The notes: generated by a model from the letters alone, not told the origin. A stretch of 39,647 bases of DNA from an uncultured Sunxiuqinia sp. (GCF_947495665.1 NZ_CANLZV010000023.1:1-39647); one strand, 5' to 3'. Shown: positions 16,615 to 25,085, counted from the stretch's first letter. Made by a program: numbers and translations.

Positions 16615-17532
16615 TCAGATAAAAAAGACGGCCACGCCCAATACGGTGATGATGGCTCCTATAATTTCTTTCCAGTTGACCCTTTCCTTAAAAATAAGAA
16701 TGGCAGGTGGAATGATCAGTACCGGAACAATAGCCATGATGGTAGCGGCAATACCTGCCTTGGTGTGCTGAACGGCAAGCAGCGAAAAGGCCACGCCCAG
16801 AAAAGGCCCGAAAAAAGCGCCCAGACTGATTCGTTTCATAGCCGATGTGTTTTTTACCGCAGCCCACACCCGGTGATAACGTTTCATGAAAAGCAACAGC
16901 AGGCCAAAGCCAACAATTCCAGTCATTACCCGAATTTGTGAAGCAGCAAAAGCGTCATAATCTCCCATTCCCTTTTTGCTTAGCACCAATCCTGTAGCCT
17001 GTCCGAGCGCACCACCCAAGGCAAGCAAAATACCCGACACGCTGTAGGCCGAAGTTAAGCGCTTTCGCATTTTCACCCCGCCATTTAAGGCACTGTTCTC
17101 CCGTTTCAAAATAACCATACTGATTCCCCACAGGGTAATGCCCATCCCCACCCAGTTCATTGGCGACAAAACCTCGCCCAGCATGAAGTAAGAAATAAAG
17201 GCGGTGAAAGGTGGTGTCATGGCCATGATGAGCATAGAGATGCGGGCACCCACCACAACAAACGCCTGAAACAAGAGCAAGTCGCCAATAACAAAACCGA
17301 TTAGGCCCGATAAAGCCAGCCATCCCCATTGATACAAGCTTGCATCAAAAGGGAACCACATCCCTCGCGAAATCTGCGTATAAATGGCATAGATAAAGAA
17401 AGCAATGATTAAACGAATCAAGTTAACTGCCAGCGAACCTACCTTTTTTCCTGCCGACTCAAAAGCCATGCTGGTTACGGTCCAAAACACAGCCGTTAGC
17501 AATGCGGCAATTTCCCCCCAATAAGCTGCCAT
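16615..17532 (-). CDS. EamA/DMT-family transporter
   Basis: The 305-residue protein has the ten-helix, two-repeat layout of the drug/metabolite transporter superfamily. Each half shows EamA character: ALLTAVFWTVTSMAFESAGKKVGSLAVNLIRL near the N terminus, FLLGEVL-like FMLGEVLSPMNWVGMGITLWGI at about 118-140, and ILIFKERVNWKEIIGAIITVLGVAVFFI at the C terminus. Members move amino acids, nucleobases or other small metabolites across the inner membrane, but the substrate is not predictable. It is convergent with the ABC gene and divergent from the amidotransferase gene. Confidence 0.9.
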   Translation of the reverse strand: MAAYWGEIAALLTAVFWTVTSMAFESAGKKVGSLAVNLIRLIIAFFIYAIYTQISRGMWFPFDASLYQWGWLALSGLIGFVIGDLLLFQAFVVVGARISMLIMAMTPPFTAFISYFMLGEVLSPMNWVGMGITLWGISMVILKRENSALNGGVKMRKRLTSAYSVSGILLALGGALGQATGLVLSKKGMGDYDAFAASQIRVMTGIVGFGLLLLFMKRYHRVWAAVKNTSAMKRISLGAFFGPFLGVAFSLLAVQHTKAGIAATIMAIVPVLIIPPAILIFKERVNWKEIIGAIITVLGVAVFFI

Positions 17533-17732
17533 TAGTTAAAGTCCTCCCTATTGGAATGATAAAAACTGATCTTCAGACACAGACGGTAAAAGCTGGACGT
17601 TACTTTCATTTGAGAAATAATTTCAATGGCCCTAAAAATAATTAAATAATTCAGCCCCATCCTCCCGTCATCCGAATTTACAGGCATTTTTTCTAATTAG
17701 ATAAGATTCCTTTATCTTCGAAAATAAAAAAG

Positions 17733-18305
17733 ATGCAACTGTTAATTATCAATAGTGCAGAGCCAGACGTAAGCGAATTTGCCGAAAACATTGCCCGGAT
17801 TCTGCAAAGCTTGCGGGTGAACTATGATCTGATCAATTACTCATCCTGTTCTGAGGTTAACTGGTCAGCCTACCAAGGCGTGCTGATTTCCGGCTCTCCT
17901 CAGGGCGATGATATTGTCGAACATCATCAGCCTTATTTTCAGTGGATCAAATCCTTTTCAAACCCCATTCTGGGAATTTGTGCCGGACACCACATCACCG
18001 GAGTCATGTACGGGGCTGAATACCTGGGAAGCCGCGAACCTGAGTCCGGCGATTGTACCGTAGAAATTGTTCAGGAGGATCCGATATTCGCTGGTTTTTC
18101 CAAACATTTCACCGTTCGGCAAATGCACAATGACTCCGTCAGTTTACCTCAGAATTTTATCCATTTAGCCCAGTCGGCGGTCTGTTACAACCAGGCCATG
18201 AAACATTCAGAAAAGCCTTTGTATACGTTCCAGTTTCACCCCGAATACCTGAATCCGAAGCTGATTGAGAATTTTGTCGCCATTTGTACCCAAAATAGAA
18301 AGTGA
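17733..18305 (+). CDS. Class I glutamine amidotransferase domain protein (GuaA N-terminal-like)
   Basis: This 190-residue protein is a stand-alone class I amidotransferase domain. The nucleophile elbow is GICAGHH with C83; the His-Glu pair is in FHPEYL (H169, E171). An oxyanion-strand-like GVLISGSPQGDD lies at 49-60. The domain normally releases ammonia from glutamine for a partner synthetase; similar stand-alone proteins are annotated as GMP synthase-like or gamma-glutamyl peptidases. No partner is beside it: asnB downstream is convergent and has its own class II domain. TATCTTCG (17713-17720), one mismatch from TAnnTTTG, lies just ahead and would give a leader of only a few bases. The true substrate is unknown. 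Confidence 0.85.
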   Translation: MQLLIINSAEPDVSEFAENIARILQSLRVNYDLINYSSCSEVNWSAYQGVLISGSPQGDDIVEHHQPYFQWIKSFSNPILGICAGHHITGVMYGAEYLGSREPESGDCTVEIVQEDPIFAGFSKHFTVRQMHNDSVSLPQNFIHLAQSAVCYNQAMKHSEKPLYTFQFHPEYLNPKLIENFVAICTQNRK

Positions 18306-18436
18306 TTGAACCGGAACAATAACTTGCCATTACTTTTTGATGCTTTTTTGCCCGCGAAGCATCAATTAAGAAAAACATTGCGTTAATTCGCATGATCAAA
18401 TCTGAAGACCATTCTTCATTTTTGTTACTCATGAAT

Positions 18437-18469
18437 GAAAGGCCGCCTAACCAACGGCCTTTCTGTTTT
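18437..18469 (+). terminator. Terminator for the amidotransferase gene
   Basis: Arms GAAAGGCCG (18437-18445) and CGGCCTTTC (18455-18463) form a perfect 9-bp GC-rich stem, followed by TGTTTT on the plus strand. Confidence 0.7.
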
Positions 18470-18517
18470 ATGCTGATCACTGTTTATTCGGTTCAACCCA
18501 TTTTCAGCACAGCCTGA

Positions 18518-18549
18518 AAACGAAAAAGCCAGTGTCCTCTGACACCGGC
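18518..18549 (-). terminator. Terminator for asnB
   Basis: Arms GCCAGTGTC (18528-18536) and GACACCGGC (18541-18549) pair with one G-T wobble. On the minus strand the hairpin is followed by TTTTTCGTTTT. It lies about 75 bases past the asnB stop. Confidence 0.75.
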
Positions 18550-18622
18550 CTTCACTCATTTTTGGCAAAATGTGCATTGCCTTTACAGCAATGCGATAGT
18601 TCAATTTAAGTTTCTCCCAAAA

Positions 18623-20299
18623 CTATTTTTCAAAAATAACCGCCTGCTCATGCACTCCACTAACGGCACGTCCTGATGGATCAGCATTGTTTTGAAACGA
18701 AGCATCCCAGGCCAAGGCTTCGGCCGTGCTGCAAGCAATTGAAGGTACCGAAGGCACACAAGCAGCAGCTGCATCAGAAGGAAAATGCTCTTCAAAAATG
18801 CTGCGGTATAAATATTCTTCTTTTGATCGCGGGGTGTTAATCGGGAAACGGAAGTTGGCATGAGTCATCATTTCGTCCGACACCTGCTCTTTGGCTATTT
18901 GTTTCAAGGTGTCAATCCAACCATAACCCACACCATCCGAGAACTGCTCTTTCTGCCGCCAGGCCACACTCTCGGGAAGCAGATCTTCGAAAGCTTTGCG
19001 TACAACCCATTTCTCCATGCGCCCATTTCCGGCCATTTTGGCTTCAGGGTTTAAGCGCATAGCCACATCAATAAATTCTTTATCCAGAAAAGGAACACGC
19101 CCCTCAACGCCCCAGGCTGCCAAAGACTTATTGGCCCGCAAACAATCGTAAAGGTTGAGTTTATTCAGCTTTCGCAAAGTTTCTTCGTGAAACTCTTTGG
19201 CATTTGGCGCCTTATGAAAATACAGGTAGCCCCCAAATATTTCGTCGGCCCCTTCACCTGTGAGCACCATTTTAATCCCCATCGATTTAATCACCCGTGC
19301 CAACATGTACATTGGAGTCGATGCCCGAATGGTGGTTACATCATACGTTTCGATGTGATAGATGACATCCCGGATCGCATCAAGCCCTTCCTGAATGGTA
19401 TAGTGAATCTCGTGGTGAATGGTGCCGATATGATCGGCCACTTTGCGGGCAGCCGCCAGGTCGGGCGAGCCATCCAGTCCAATTACAAATGAGTGTAACT
19501 GTGGCCACCAGGCATCTTTCTGATCACCATCTTCAATGCGCTTGGCCGCATATTTTTTAGCCAAGGCCGAGGTTACCGAAGAGTCAAGCCCTCCTGAGAG
19601 CAGCACCCCATAAGGTACGTCTGACATCAGTTGCCGATGCACAGCGTCTTCCATCGCCTTTTTCAAATCTGAAACACTGGCCTTATTATCCTTCACATTT
19701 TCATAGTCCATCCAGTCACGGCTCCACCAGCGGTTGATTTCACCATCTTTGCTATACAAATAGCTGGCCGGCGGAAACTCCTGAATTTTGGAGCAGACAC
19801 CCTCCAGTGATTTCAATTCTGAACCGACATAAAAGTTACCCGACTTATCCCACCCCATGTAAAGCGGAATTATCCCAATATGATCGCGCCCAATCAGGTA
19901 AGCATCATTTTCCTCATCGTATAAAGCAAAGGCAAAGATACCGTTCAGATCATCCAGAAAGTCAACCCCTTTTTGCTTATACAAAGCCAAAATAACTTCA
20001 CAGTCGGAGCCCGTTTGATAGGCATAGGTAGCTTTGGTTTGCTCGCGGATTTCCCGGTGATTGTATATTTCACCATTCACTCCAAGAATAAGCTTTCTGT
20101 CTTCACTATACAAGGGCTGACCTCCGGATTCGGGATCAACAATAGATAAACGCTCATGGGCTATAATCGCTTTGTCCCCACAATAAATGCCAGACCAGTC
20201 TGGTCCACGATGTCTAAGTTTTTTGGATTGTTCCAAAACCTGAGGTCTCAATTCCTGCGCATCTGTTTTTAAATCAAATACACCTACTATTCCACACAT
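18623..20299 (-). CDS. asnB: Asparagine synthase B (glutamine-hydrolysing)
   Basis: The enzyme makes asparagine from aspartate, ATP and glutamine in the cytoplasm. At 558 residues it matches the usual ~555. The N-terminal class II amidotransferase domain starts MCGIVGVFD with Cys2 as the nucleophile after Met removal; RHRGPDWSG and LSIVDPESGGQPL follow. The synthetase domain carries the PP-loop LLSGGLDSS at about residues 230-240 and GEGADEIFGGYLYF. The C-terminal part FLDKEFIDVAMRLNP and the active VVRKAFEDLLP segment are typical of AsnB. The start is fixed by the catalytic Cys. A near-consensus promoter lies at 20349-20378 and a terminator follows the gene, so it is a single-gene unit. Confidence 0.97.
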   Translation of the reverse strand: MCGIVGVFDLKTDAQELRPQVLEQSKKLRHRGPDWSGIYCGDKAIIAHERLSIVDPESGGQPLYSEDRKLILGVNGEIYNHREIREQTKATYAYQTGSDCEVILALYKQKGVDFLDDLNGIFAFALYDEENDAYLIGRDHIGIIPLYMGWDKSGNFYVGSELKSLEGVCSKIQEFPPASYLYSKDGEINRWWSRDWMDYENVKDNKASVSDLKKAMEDAVHRQLMSDVPYGVLLSGGLDSSVTSALAKKYAAKRIEDGDQKDAWWPQLHSFVIGLDGSPDLAAARKVADHIGTIHHEIHYTIQEGLDAIRDVIYHIETYDVTTIRASTPMYMLARVIKSMGIKMVLTGEGADEIFGGYLYFHKAPNAKEFHEETLRKLNKLNLYDCLRANKSLAAWGVEGRVPFLDKEFIDVAMRLNPEAKMAGNGRMEKWVVRKAFEDLLPESVAWRQKEQFSDGVGYGWIDTLKQIAKEQVSDEMMTHANFRFPINTPRSKEEYLYRSIFEEHFPSDAAAACVPSVPSIACSTAEALAWDASFQNNADPSGRAVSGVHEQAVIFEK

Positions 20300-20348
20300 A
20301 TTGCCAGTAATTTTTAAAATGAGTTATCAATTTGATTTATTCTGTGAT

Positions 20349-20378
20349 CAAAAGTAATCATTTTGACTTCACACCAAA
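20349..20378 (-). promoter_or_regulatory. asnB promoter, full -33/-7 match
   Basis: On the minus strand TTTG (20378-20375) is followed after 18 bases by TACTTTTG (20356-20349), an excellent match to the Bacteroidota TTTG / TAnnTTTG promoter. The predicted start is near 20342, giving a leader of about 43 bases. This is the best promoter in the window. Confidence 0.75.
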
Positions 20379-20612
20379 ACTTAAAATGACATTTTTTCGA
20401 TAAAAGTTCATTTTTAATATCACAAACATCATATTACAGGTGTTTTTTGCTCAATTTGCAAGGACCGCAATCTCGATCAAGGAGTAAATGAGAAAACCTG
20501 AAACAAACCCAGAAAAAGAAAGAACCGAAAGCTGAAAAGCCAGCAAGCATTTCGCATAAAAAACAGCGACCGGCAAACGCCAAACGTAAATTCAGGAAAG
20601 ATTGAAGCAAAA

Positions 20613-20642
20613 AAAAAGCAGCTCAACAATGAACTGCTTTTT
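20613..20642 (-). terminator. Terminator for the antiporter gene
   Basis: A 12-bp stem with one mismatch is formed by 20613-20624 and 20631-20642 (core AAAAAGCAG and CTGCTTTTT). On the minus strand it ends in a run of T residues. Confidence 0.8.
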
Positions 20643-20660
20643 CTGATTCTATTTCGTTTT

Positions 20661-21977
20661 CTACAAGAAAATCCACTGGGTAACAATGTAAACCGGCAAT
20701 AAAATAATGAGTGAGAATTTAAGGATATAGCCAAAGAAACTTGGCATGTCAATTTTATTCTCTTCGGCAATTGCTTTCACCATAAAGTTGGGGCCGTTAC
20801 CAATGTAGGTCATGGCTCCAAAAAACACAGCTCCCAAGCTAATGGCTTTCAACAAAACTTCAGGAATATGAGCCACCAGGTTTGCCCCTGCAAACTGATC
20901 CACCATTCCTAAGGCCAGGTTATGAAAGGATACGGCGGTTGGCGCATTATCCAGAAAAGAACTCAGCGTTCCGGTGGCATAGTAAAAATGCAAGGGTGTC
21001 GACAATCCAAACGAATGGGCATTTTCCTTTAAGTACAACAAAGCCGGAACCATGGTAATAAAGATTCCGAGGAACAGGTAAGCAACTTCAATAATTGGTG
21101 CCCAGGTAAACTTGTTCTCTTCGTAGCGCATTTTTTTGTTGGTAAAAACCAATGACAAAATGGCCATCAATAAGATTACGCCTTCGCGAATAAACCCCAG
21201 GTAATGATTATCGTGAATGGCGTGAATGTATTGCTGGTTTAGAAAAGCAACAGCCAATACCACCCCAATCAGAAAAACAAAGTTAAGATTCCCTGTCAGC
21301 TTAATGGGCTCAACATGTGAGCGGTCCTGCACAATTGATTCTGCTGATTCTTTTTTGTGGTAGTAAGTATCAAAAATGAAATAAATCAACAGTAACAGCA
21401 CGTTGGCAAAAAGCCAGGGGCCAACCAAGCCAAAGAACCAGGAAAACGGTGCTCCACGCAAGTACAACAGAAATAAGGGAGGATCTCCAAGTGGTGTCAG
21501 CATTCCTCCGGCATTGGCTACAATGGCAATAAAAAAGAGGATGGTGTGCACTTTAAACCTACGCTCTGAGTTGGTTTTAATCACCGGACGGATCAACAGC
21601 ATCGCCGCGCCAGTAGTTCCCATAAATGAGGCAAGCAAACCTCCGATAGCCAAAAAAAGCGTATTAACAGCCGGCTTGGCCTCAATATCACCCTTCAGGT
21701 GAATACCGCCGGTAATTACAAAGAGGGCGCCCAACAAAATAATGAAAGGGACATAGTCGAAAAGCATTTGGTGGATTAGTTCATGATGCAGGCCGCGAGC
21801 AATCAGAACGATTGCCAGAGGGACTCCCAGAATCAATGAAACTTTTAACTTATTTATATTTTCCTCCCACCAGTGATGGAAAAATAAAGGACCTATTGCA
21901 ATAAAGAGCAACATAGCCACAAACGGTAAGGATAACCATAAAGGCATACTTTCTACTGTTCCATGGTTCATAGTCAA
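20661..21977 (-). CDS. NhaD/CitMHS-like sodium:proton antiporter
   Basis: The 438-residue protein has about 11-12 membrane helices and belongs to the ion transporter superfamily that includes NhaD, ArsB and citrate transporters. Signs are GGLLASFMGTTGAAMLLIRP with its half-helix hairpin, IVANAGGMLTPLGDPPLFLLYL, and the second repeat with GTLSSFLDNAPTAVSF and YIGNGPNFMVKAIAEE. The NAGG-x-x-(S/T)-P-x-GDPP motif and DNAPT motif are typical of NhaD-like Na+/H+ antiporters. The related CitMHS assignment cannot be excluded. A sodium antiporter fits a marine or saline lifestyle. It is a single-gene unit between asnB and ychF, with terminators on both sides. Confidence 0.85.
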   Translation of the reverse strand: MTMNHGTVESMPLWLSLPFVAMLLFIAIGPLFFHHWWEENINKLKVSLILGVPLAIVLIARGLHHELIHQMLFDYVPFIILLGALFVITGGIHLKGDIEAKPAVNTLFLAIGGLLASFMGTTGAAMLLIRPVIKTNSERRFKVHTILFFIAIVANAGGMLTPLGDPPLFLLYLRGAPFSWFFGLVGPWLFANVLLLLIYFIFDTYYHKKESAESIVQDRSHVEPIKLTGNLNFVFLIGVVLAVAFLNQQYIHAIHDNHYLGFIREGVILLMAILSLVFTNKKMRYEENKFTWAPIIEVAYLFLGIFITMVPALLYLKENAHSFGLSTPLHFYYATGTLSSFLDNAPTAVSFHNLALGMVDQFAGANLVAHIPEVLLKAISLGAVFFGAMTYIGNGPNFMVKAIAEENKIDMPSFFGYILKFSLIILLPVYIVTQWIFL

Positions 21978-22133
21978 ACTAGTATTAATTTTTGATTCGA
22001 TGCCGAAATTAAAAAAATATTTCCCAACACGATTGCAATATATTTTATAACATTCGTGGAAAACCAGCGATCAAGCTTATTTATTTCAATTCTAAATCCA
22101 TAGGAAATATCCAAGCCAACAGCTCTGACCAAC

Positions 22134-22160
22134 AAAAAAAGGGACCGAAGTCCCTTTTTT
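22134..22160 (-). terminator. Terminator for ychF
   Basis: Arms AAAAAAGGGAC and GTCCCTTTTTT (22135-22145, 22150-22160) with a CGAA tetraloop form a compact hairpin. The poly-A/poly-T flanks would allow it to work in both directions. It lies 22 bases after the ychF stop. Confidence 0.85.
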
Positions 22161-22182
22161 CTATATTCTGAAGCTGTTTTTC

Positions 22183-23283
22183 TTACACATTAAATCGGAA
22201 GTGCATGATATCGCCATCCTGAACGACATACTCTTTTCCTTCCACCGCCATTTTTCCGGCTTCCTTACAAGCTTGTTCGGAGCCCAGTGTCACAAAGTCA
22301 TTGTATTTAATAACTTCGGCGCGGATAAATCCCTTTTCAAAATCGGAGTGAATAACGCCAGCCGCCTGAGGAGCTTTAAATCCTCTATGATAGGTCCAGG
22401 CCCGCACTTCTTTTACCCCTGCCGTAAAATACGTTTCCAGTTGAAGCAACTCGTAAGCCTTTTTAATCAGCTTATTCACGCCAGACTCTTTCAAGCCCAG
22501 GTCTTCCAAAAAGAGTTGACGTTCTTCAAAGTCCTCCAACTCTGCAATATCGGCTTCCGTGGCAGCTGCAATCATCAACATTTCTGCGCGCTCATCTTTA
22601 ATGGCTTCTTTAACAGCGTCCACATAAGCGTTTCCATTCACTACCGCTGGTTCATCCACGTTGCACACATACAACACCGGTTTATTTGTCAGCAACTGCA
22701 GGTCTTTGGCCAGCTTCATGTCAGCTTCGTCCAGTTCAACCGTACGCGCTGATTTTCCCTGCAGCAAAGTCTCTTTATACAGCGACAGCACTTTAAACAT
22801 GCGTTTCGCTTCCGGATCGTTACCGGTACGTGCTTGCTTTTCAACTTTGGCAATGCGGCTTTCTACAGTTTCCAAATCTTTCAGCTGCAACTCAATATCG
22901 ATGGTTTCTTTATCCCGAACCGGATCAATAGTGGTATCAACGTGGGTAATATTCTCATTTTCAAAACACCGCAACACATGAATAATGGCATCTGTTTCGC
23001 GGATATTCCCCAGGAATTTATTTCCCAATCCTTCGCCTTTACTTGCTCCACGCACCAACCCGGCAATATCAACAATTTCAACCGTTGTAGGCAACACACG
23101 CTCTGGCTTAACCAGTTCTTCCAGTTTTATCAGTCGTTCATCCGGAACCGTAATCACCCCAATATTGGGTTCAATTGTACAAAAAGGAAAGTTTGCCGAC
23201 TGTGCTTTCGCATTTGACAAACAATTGAACAAGGTTGACTTTCCAACATTAGGAAGTCCTACAATACCACACTTTAAAGCCAT
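22183..23283 (-). CDS. ychF: Redox-regulated ATPase YchF (Obg family)
   Basis: YchF is a ribosome-associated member of the TRAFAC Obg family that prefers ATP over GTP. The 366-residue protein begins MALKCGIVGLPNVGKSTLFN, which holds the P-loop GLPNVGKS. DIAGLVRGASKGEGLGNKFL is the G3/switch II region, CNVDE occupies the G4 position (the change from NKxD that explains ATP preference), and the C-terminal TGS domain ends GDIMHFRFNV. Length and both ends are standard for the family. A TAnnTTTG box lies upstream and a terminator downstream, so it is a single-gene unit. Confidence 0.97.
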   Translation of the reverse strand: MALKCGIVGLPNVGKSTLFNCLSNAKAQSANFPFCTIEPNIGVITVPDERLIKLEELVKPERVLPTTVEIVDIAGLVRGASKGEGLGNKFLGNIRETDAIIHVLRCFENENITHVDTTIDPVRDKETIDIELQLKDLETVESRIAKVEKQARTGNDPEAKRMFKVLSLYKETLLQGKSARTVELDEADMKLAKDLQLLTNKPVLYVCNVDEPAVVNGNAYVDAVKEAIKDERAEMLMIAAATEADIAELEDFEERQLFLEDLGLKESGVNKLIKKAYELLQLETYFTAGVKEVRAWTYHRGFKAPQAAGVIHSDFEKGFIRAEVIKYNDFVTLGSEQACKEAGKMAVEGKEYVVQDGDIMHFRFNV

Positions 23284-23309
23284 TCTTTCTCTTCTTAAAA
23301 ATTGAGGGG

Positions 23310-23317
23310 CAAAGTTA
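23310..23317 (-). promoter_or_regulatory. Probable -7 box for ychF
   Basis: The minus strand reads TAACTTTG, an exact TAnnTTTG match. It predicts a start near 23303, about 20 bases before the ychF start codon. No clear -33 TTTG is present. Confidence 0.5.
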
Positions 23318-23344
23318 ATCCTTTTTGACTATTTTTGGACATCC

Positions 23345-23440
23345 AGACTTTGAGCGGCAGAATAATTTAACAATGCTGTCTGAATTAACGGGTTGAGAGC
23401 AGCACTGCCGTTAATCGGCCTCTTGTGTGAGGCCTTTTTT
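23345..23440 (+). ncRNA. Candidate structured small RNA or leader with its own terminator
   Basis: A plus-strand hairpin GGCCTC / GAGGCC (23417-23422, 23429-23434) followed by TTTTTT is a classic terminator, yet no plus-strand gene lies upstream of it. The ~75 bases before it can fold: CGGCAG (23355-23360) with CTGCCG (23405-23410), TGCTG (23374-23378) with CAGCA (23400-23404), and a competing stem ATTAACGG (23384-23391) with CCGTTAAT (23408-23415). TATTTTTG at 23330-23337 matches the -7 consensus and would start transcription near 23345. It could be a free-standing RNA or an attenuator leader for the sigma-factor operon. I recognise no known RNA family. Confidence 0.35.
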
Positions 23441-23537
23441 CATCAACAAAAAACCAACATGCGCTGCTAAATTGCGACGCTGCATTAAACTTTTAAGAAC
23501 AAAACGAATCTATCGTATAAAATCATCCGGCGAATTC

Positions 23538-24083
23538 ATGAAAAGCGACCAGCAAATTATAGCTGAACTAAAAGACGAAAGTACCAAGCAGGCAGCTTTC
23601 CGTGCTTTGGTGTCCCGATACAAAGAGCGGCTGTACTGGCATATCCGTAAGATTGTGCTGAGTCATGACGATGCCGATGATGTTTTGCAGAACACCTTTG
23701 TTAAAGTTTGGCGCAACATTGAAGGATTTCGCGAAGAATCGGGCTTATTTACCTGGTTGTTTCGAATTGCCACCAATGAATCGCTGACCTTTATCTCGCA
23801 AAAAAAGAAACGGGCTTTTATCAGCCACGAGGAAACCAACACCTACATCCTGGAGAACCTGGAAACAGATCCCTATTTTGATGGCGATGACATTCAGTAC
23901 CGCTTGCAAAAAGCCATTGCCCGCCTGCCCGACAAGCAACGGCTGGTTTTTAACATGCGCTACTACGATGACATCAAATACCAGGACATGGAAAAGATTC
24001 TTGAAACATCGGCCGGAGCGCTCAAAGCCTCCTATCACCATGCCGTTAAAAAAATTGAAGACTACTTAAAATCAGAAGAGTAG
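23538..24083 (+). CDS. ECF-type RNA polymerase sigma factor
   Basis: The 181-residue protein has region 2 (FRALVSRYKERLYWHIRKIVLSHDDADDVLQNTFVKVWRNIEGF, about 17-62) with the DDADDVLQ-type core-binding helix. Region 4 is RLPDKQRLVFNMRYYDDIKYQDMEKILETSAGALKASYHHAVKKI. A short linker joins them and region 3 is absent, as in ECF factors. I start at 23538 (MKSDQQIIAELKDES); the frame is open another 37 codons upstream, but that part includes the terminator hairpin and is Arg/Lys-rich, so it is not accepted. The next two genes encode a one-helix membrane protein and an exported helical protein, spaced 56 and 10 bases apart. This is the usual Bacteroidota ECF/anti-sigma-like/sensor set. Confidence 0.92.
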   Translation: MKSDQQIIAELKDESTKQAAFRALVSRYKERLYWHIRKIVLSHDDADDVLQNTFVKVWRNIEGFREESGLFTWLFRIATNESLTFISQKKKRAFISHEETNTYILENLETDPYFDGDDIQYRLQKAIARLPDKQRLVFNMRYYDDIKYQDMEKILETSAGALKASYHHAVKKIEDYLKSEE

Positions 24084-24139
24084 CACCGAAAAGCTCAAAA
24101 GGCATTAAACTTTTTTTAATACAAAGAGTCAAAGCAACG

Positions 24140-24601
24140 ATGAAAGAAAAGAAAGACATATGGACTGAATTGCAAAATCCCCCCTCCAAGGCTCCTTTTA
24201 AAGTGCCGGAAGGGTATTTTGACTCGTTGGAAGATCGCATAGAAGCGAGAATTGCCAAGGAAACAGAACAAGTTTCATCCCAAGGCAAACTCATTCGCAT
24301 GCTCAAACCTGTTTTAGCCATGGCGGCCAGTTTTGCCCTGATCTTTATGCTGGTTTATTACCCGCTGAGTGTTTTCCTGCCTTCCTATTTGGCAAAAACA
24401 TCCCAGGAATCGGTGGAAAAACCCAATACCTTATCCGAAGATGAACTGTTATTTTCTTATTTTTCTGCCTCAACAAACTCTCTTTATGACTTATTTGGAG
24501 ACGAAGAGGAAGTTCAGGAGGAAGTTGACGCAGAAGAACTTTTGGATTATTTATCGACAGAAATGAACGAAACGGAAATCTTTGCTTCTTTAAACAATTG
24601 A
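24140..24601 (+). CDS. Single-pass membrane protein, putative anti-sigma factor
   Basis: The 153-residue protein has a cytoplasmic N-terminal part with PFKVPEGYFDSLEDRIEARI, a phrase often seen in Bacteroidota proteins encoded next to ECF sigma genes. One membrane helix follows at about 58-75 (VLAMAASFALIFMLVYYPL), and then an acidic C-terminal tail rich in Asp/Glu (EEEVQEEVDAEELLDYL). No zinc-binding anti-sigma (HCC) motif is visible, so the anti-sigma role rests on context. It lies 56 bases after the sigma gene and 10 bases before the exported sensor gene. Confidence 0.75.
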   Translation: MKEKKDIWTELQNPPSKAPFKVPEGYFDSLEDRIEARIAKETEQVSSQGKLIRMLKPVLAMAASFALIFMLVYYPLSVFLPSYLAKTSQESVEKPNTLSEDELLFSYFSASTNSLYDLFGDEEEVQEEVDAEELLDYLSTEMNETEIFASLNN

Positions 24602-24611
24602 AAGTAAAAAC

Positions 24612-25085
24612 ATGAATAAGATGAAAAAACTTATTTTATTTCTGGGAGTCCTTCTCCTGACAGCAAGCTACGTAGCAGCACAGCCAGATATTAAACGCAA
24701 TGATGACTGGATGCAAAAAATAAGAGCAGAGAAGATTGCATTCCTGACCACAAAACTGGAGTTAACACCAGAAGAGGCTCAAAAATTCTGGCCGGTTTAC
24801 AATGAGTTCGAAGAAAAACGTTTCGAGATTCATATGAAACGAAGACATATGGAAAGACATACCATGGACGAACTTGAAGGCTTAAACGAAGATGAACTCA
24901 AAAAAATTTCGAATGATTTCATCAACTTGTTTCAAAAGGAAGCTGACCTAATGAAAGAATACAACGAAAAATTCTTTAAAGCCCTTCCGCCCAAAAAAGT
25001 TGTTAAATTTTACGACATGGAAAACGATTTCCGGTCGCACATGCTTCGCGAATACCGACAAAAACAACGCGGTGAAAACCGATAA
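24612..25085 (+). CDS. Exported 'sensor of ECF-type sigma factor' protein
   Basis: The 157-residue protein has a Sec signal peptide (MNKMKKLILFLGVLLLTASYVAAQ, cleavage likely after AAQ or AYVA-A), then a helical, highly charged domain. The segment KIAFLTTKLELTPEEAQKFWPVYNEFEEKRFE matches the family that NCBI names 'sensor of ECF-type sigma factor'; it also recalls the LTPEQ repeat of Spy/CpxP periplasmic chaperones. It is the third gene of the ECF operon, so a periplasmic stress-sensing role is likely but not shown. ATG at 24621 is an alternative start. A terminator overlaps the stop. Confidence 0.82.
   Translation: MNKMKKLILFLGVLLLTASYVAAQPDIKRNDDWMQKIRAEKIAFLTTKLELTPEEAQKFWPVYNEFEEKRFEIHMKRRHMERHTMDELEGLNEDELKKISNDFINLFQKEADLMKEYNEKFFKALPPKKVVKFYDMENDFRSHMLREYRQKQRGENR

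Larger units (their letters stand above)
18306..18622. other. Convergent intergenic region with three hairpins
   Basis: No gene is seen. The region holds a perfect 9-bp stem at 18337-18345/18357-18365 (TTGATGCTT and AAGCATCAA) with an 11-base loop and no T-run, then the two terminators listed separately. An open frame at 18157-18480 on the minus strand overlaps the amidotransferase gene and is rejected. Confidence 0.6.
20300..20660. other. 361-base gap between asnB and the antiporter gene
   Basis: It contains the asnB promoter (20349-20378) and the antiporter terminator (20613-20642). Between them, 20380-20610 shows no convincing gene. An overlapping 97-codon minus-strand frame (20477-20770) is Phe/Arg/Ser rich, overlaps the antiporter gene and is rejected. 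Confidence 0.65.

Noticed and set aside
18337-18365. 9-bp hairpin taken as a terminator for the amidotransferase gene
   Set aside because: No T-run follows on either strand; the better terminator is at 18437-18469.
20477-20770. 97-codon minus-strand frame next to the antiporter gene
   Set aside because: It overlaps the antiporter coding region in another frame and is Phe/Ser/Arg-rich, with no promoter or domain.
23427-23537. 37-codon N-terminal extension of the ECF sigma factor frame
   Set aside because: It starts inside the terminator hairpin and is Lys/Arg/Cys-rich without sigma-factor similarity; region 2 begins after MKSDQQ.
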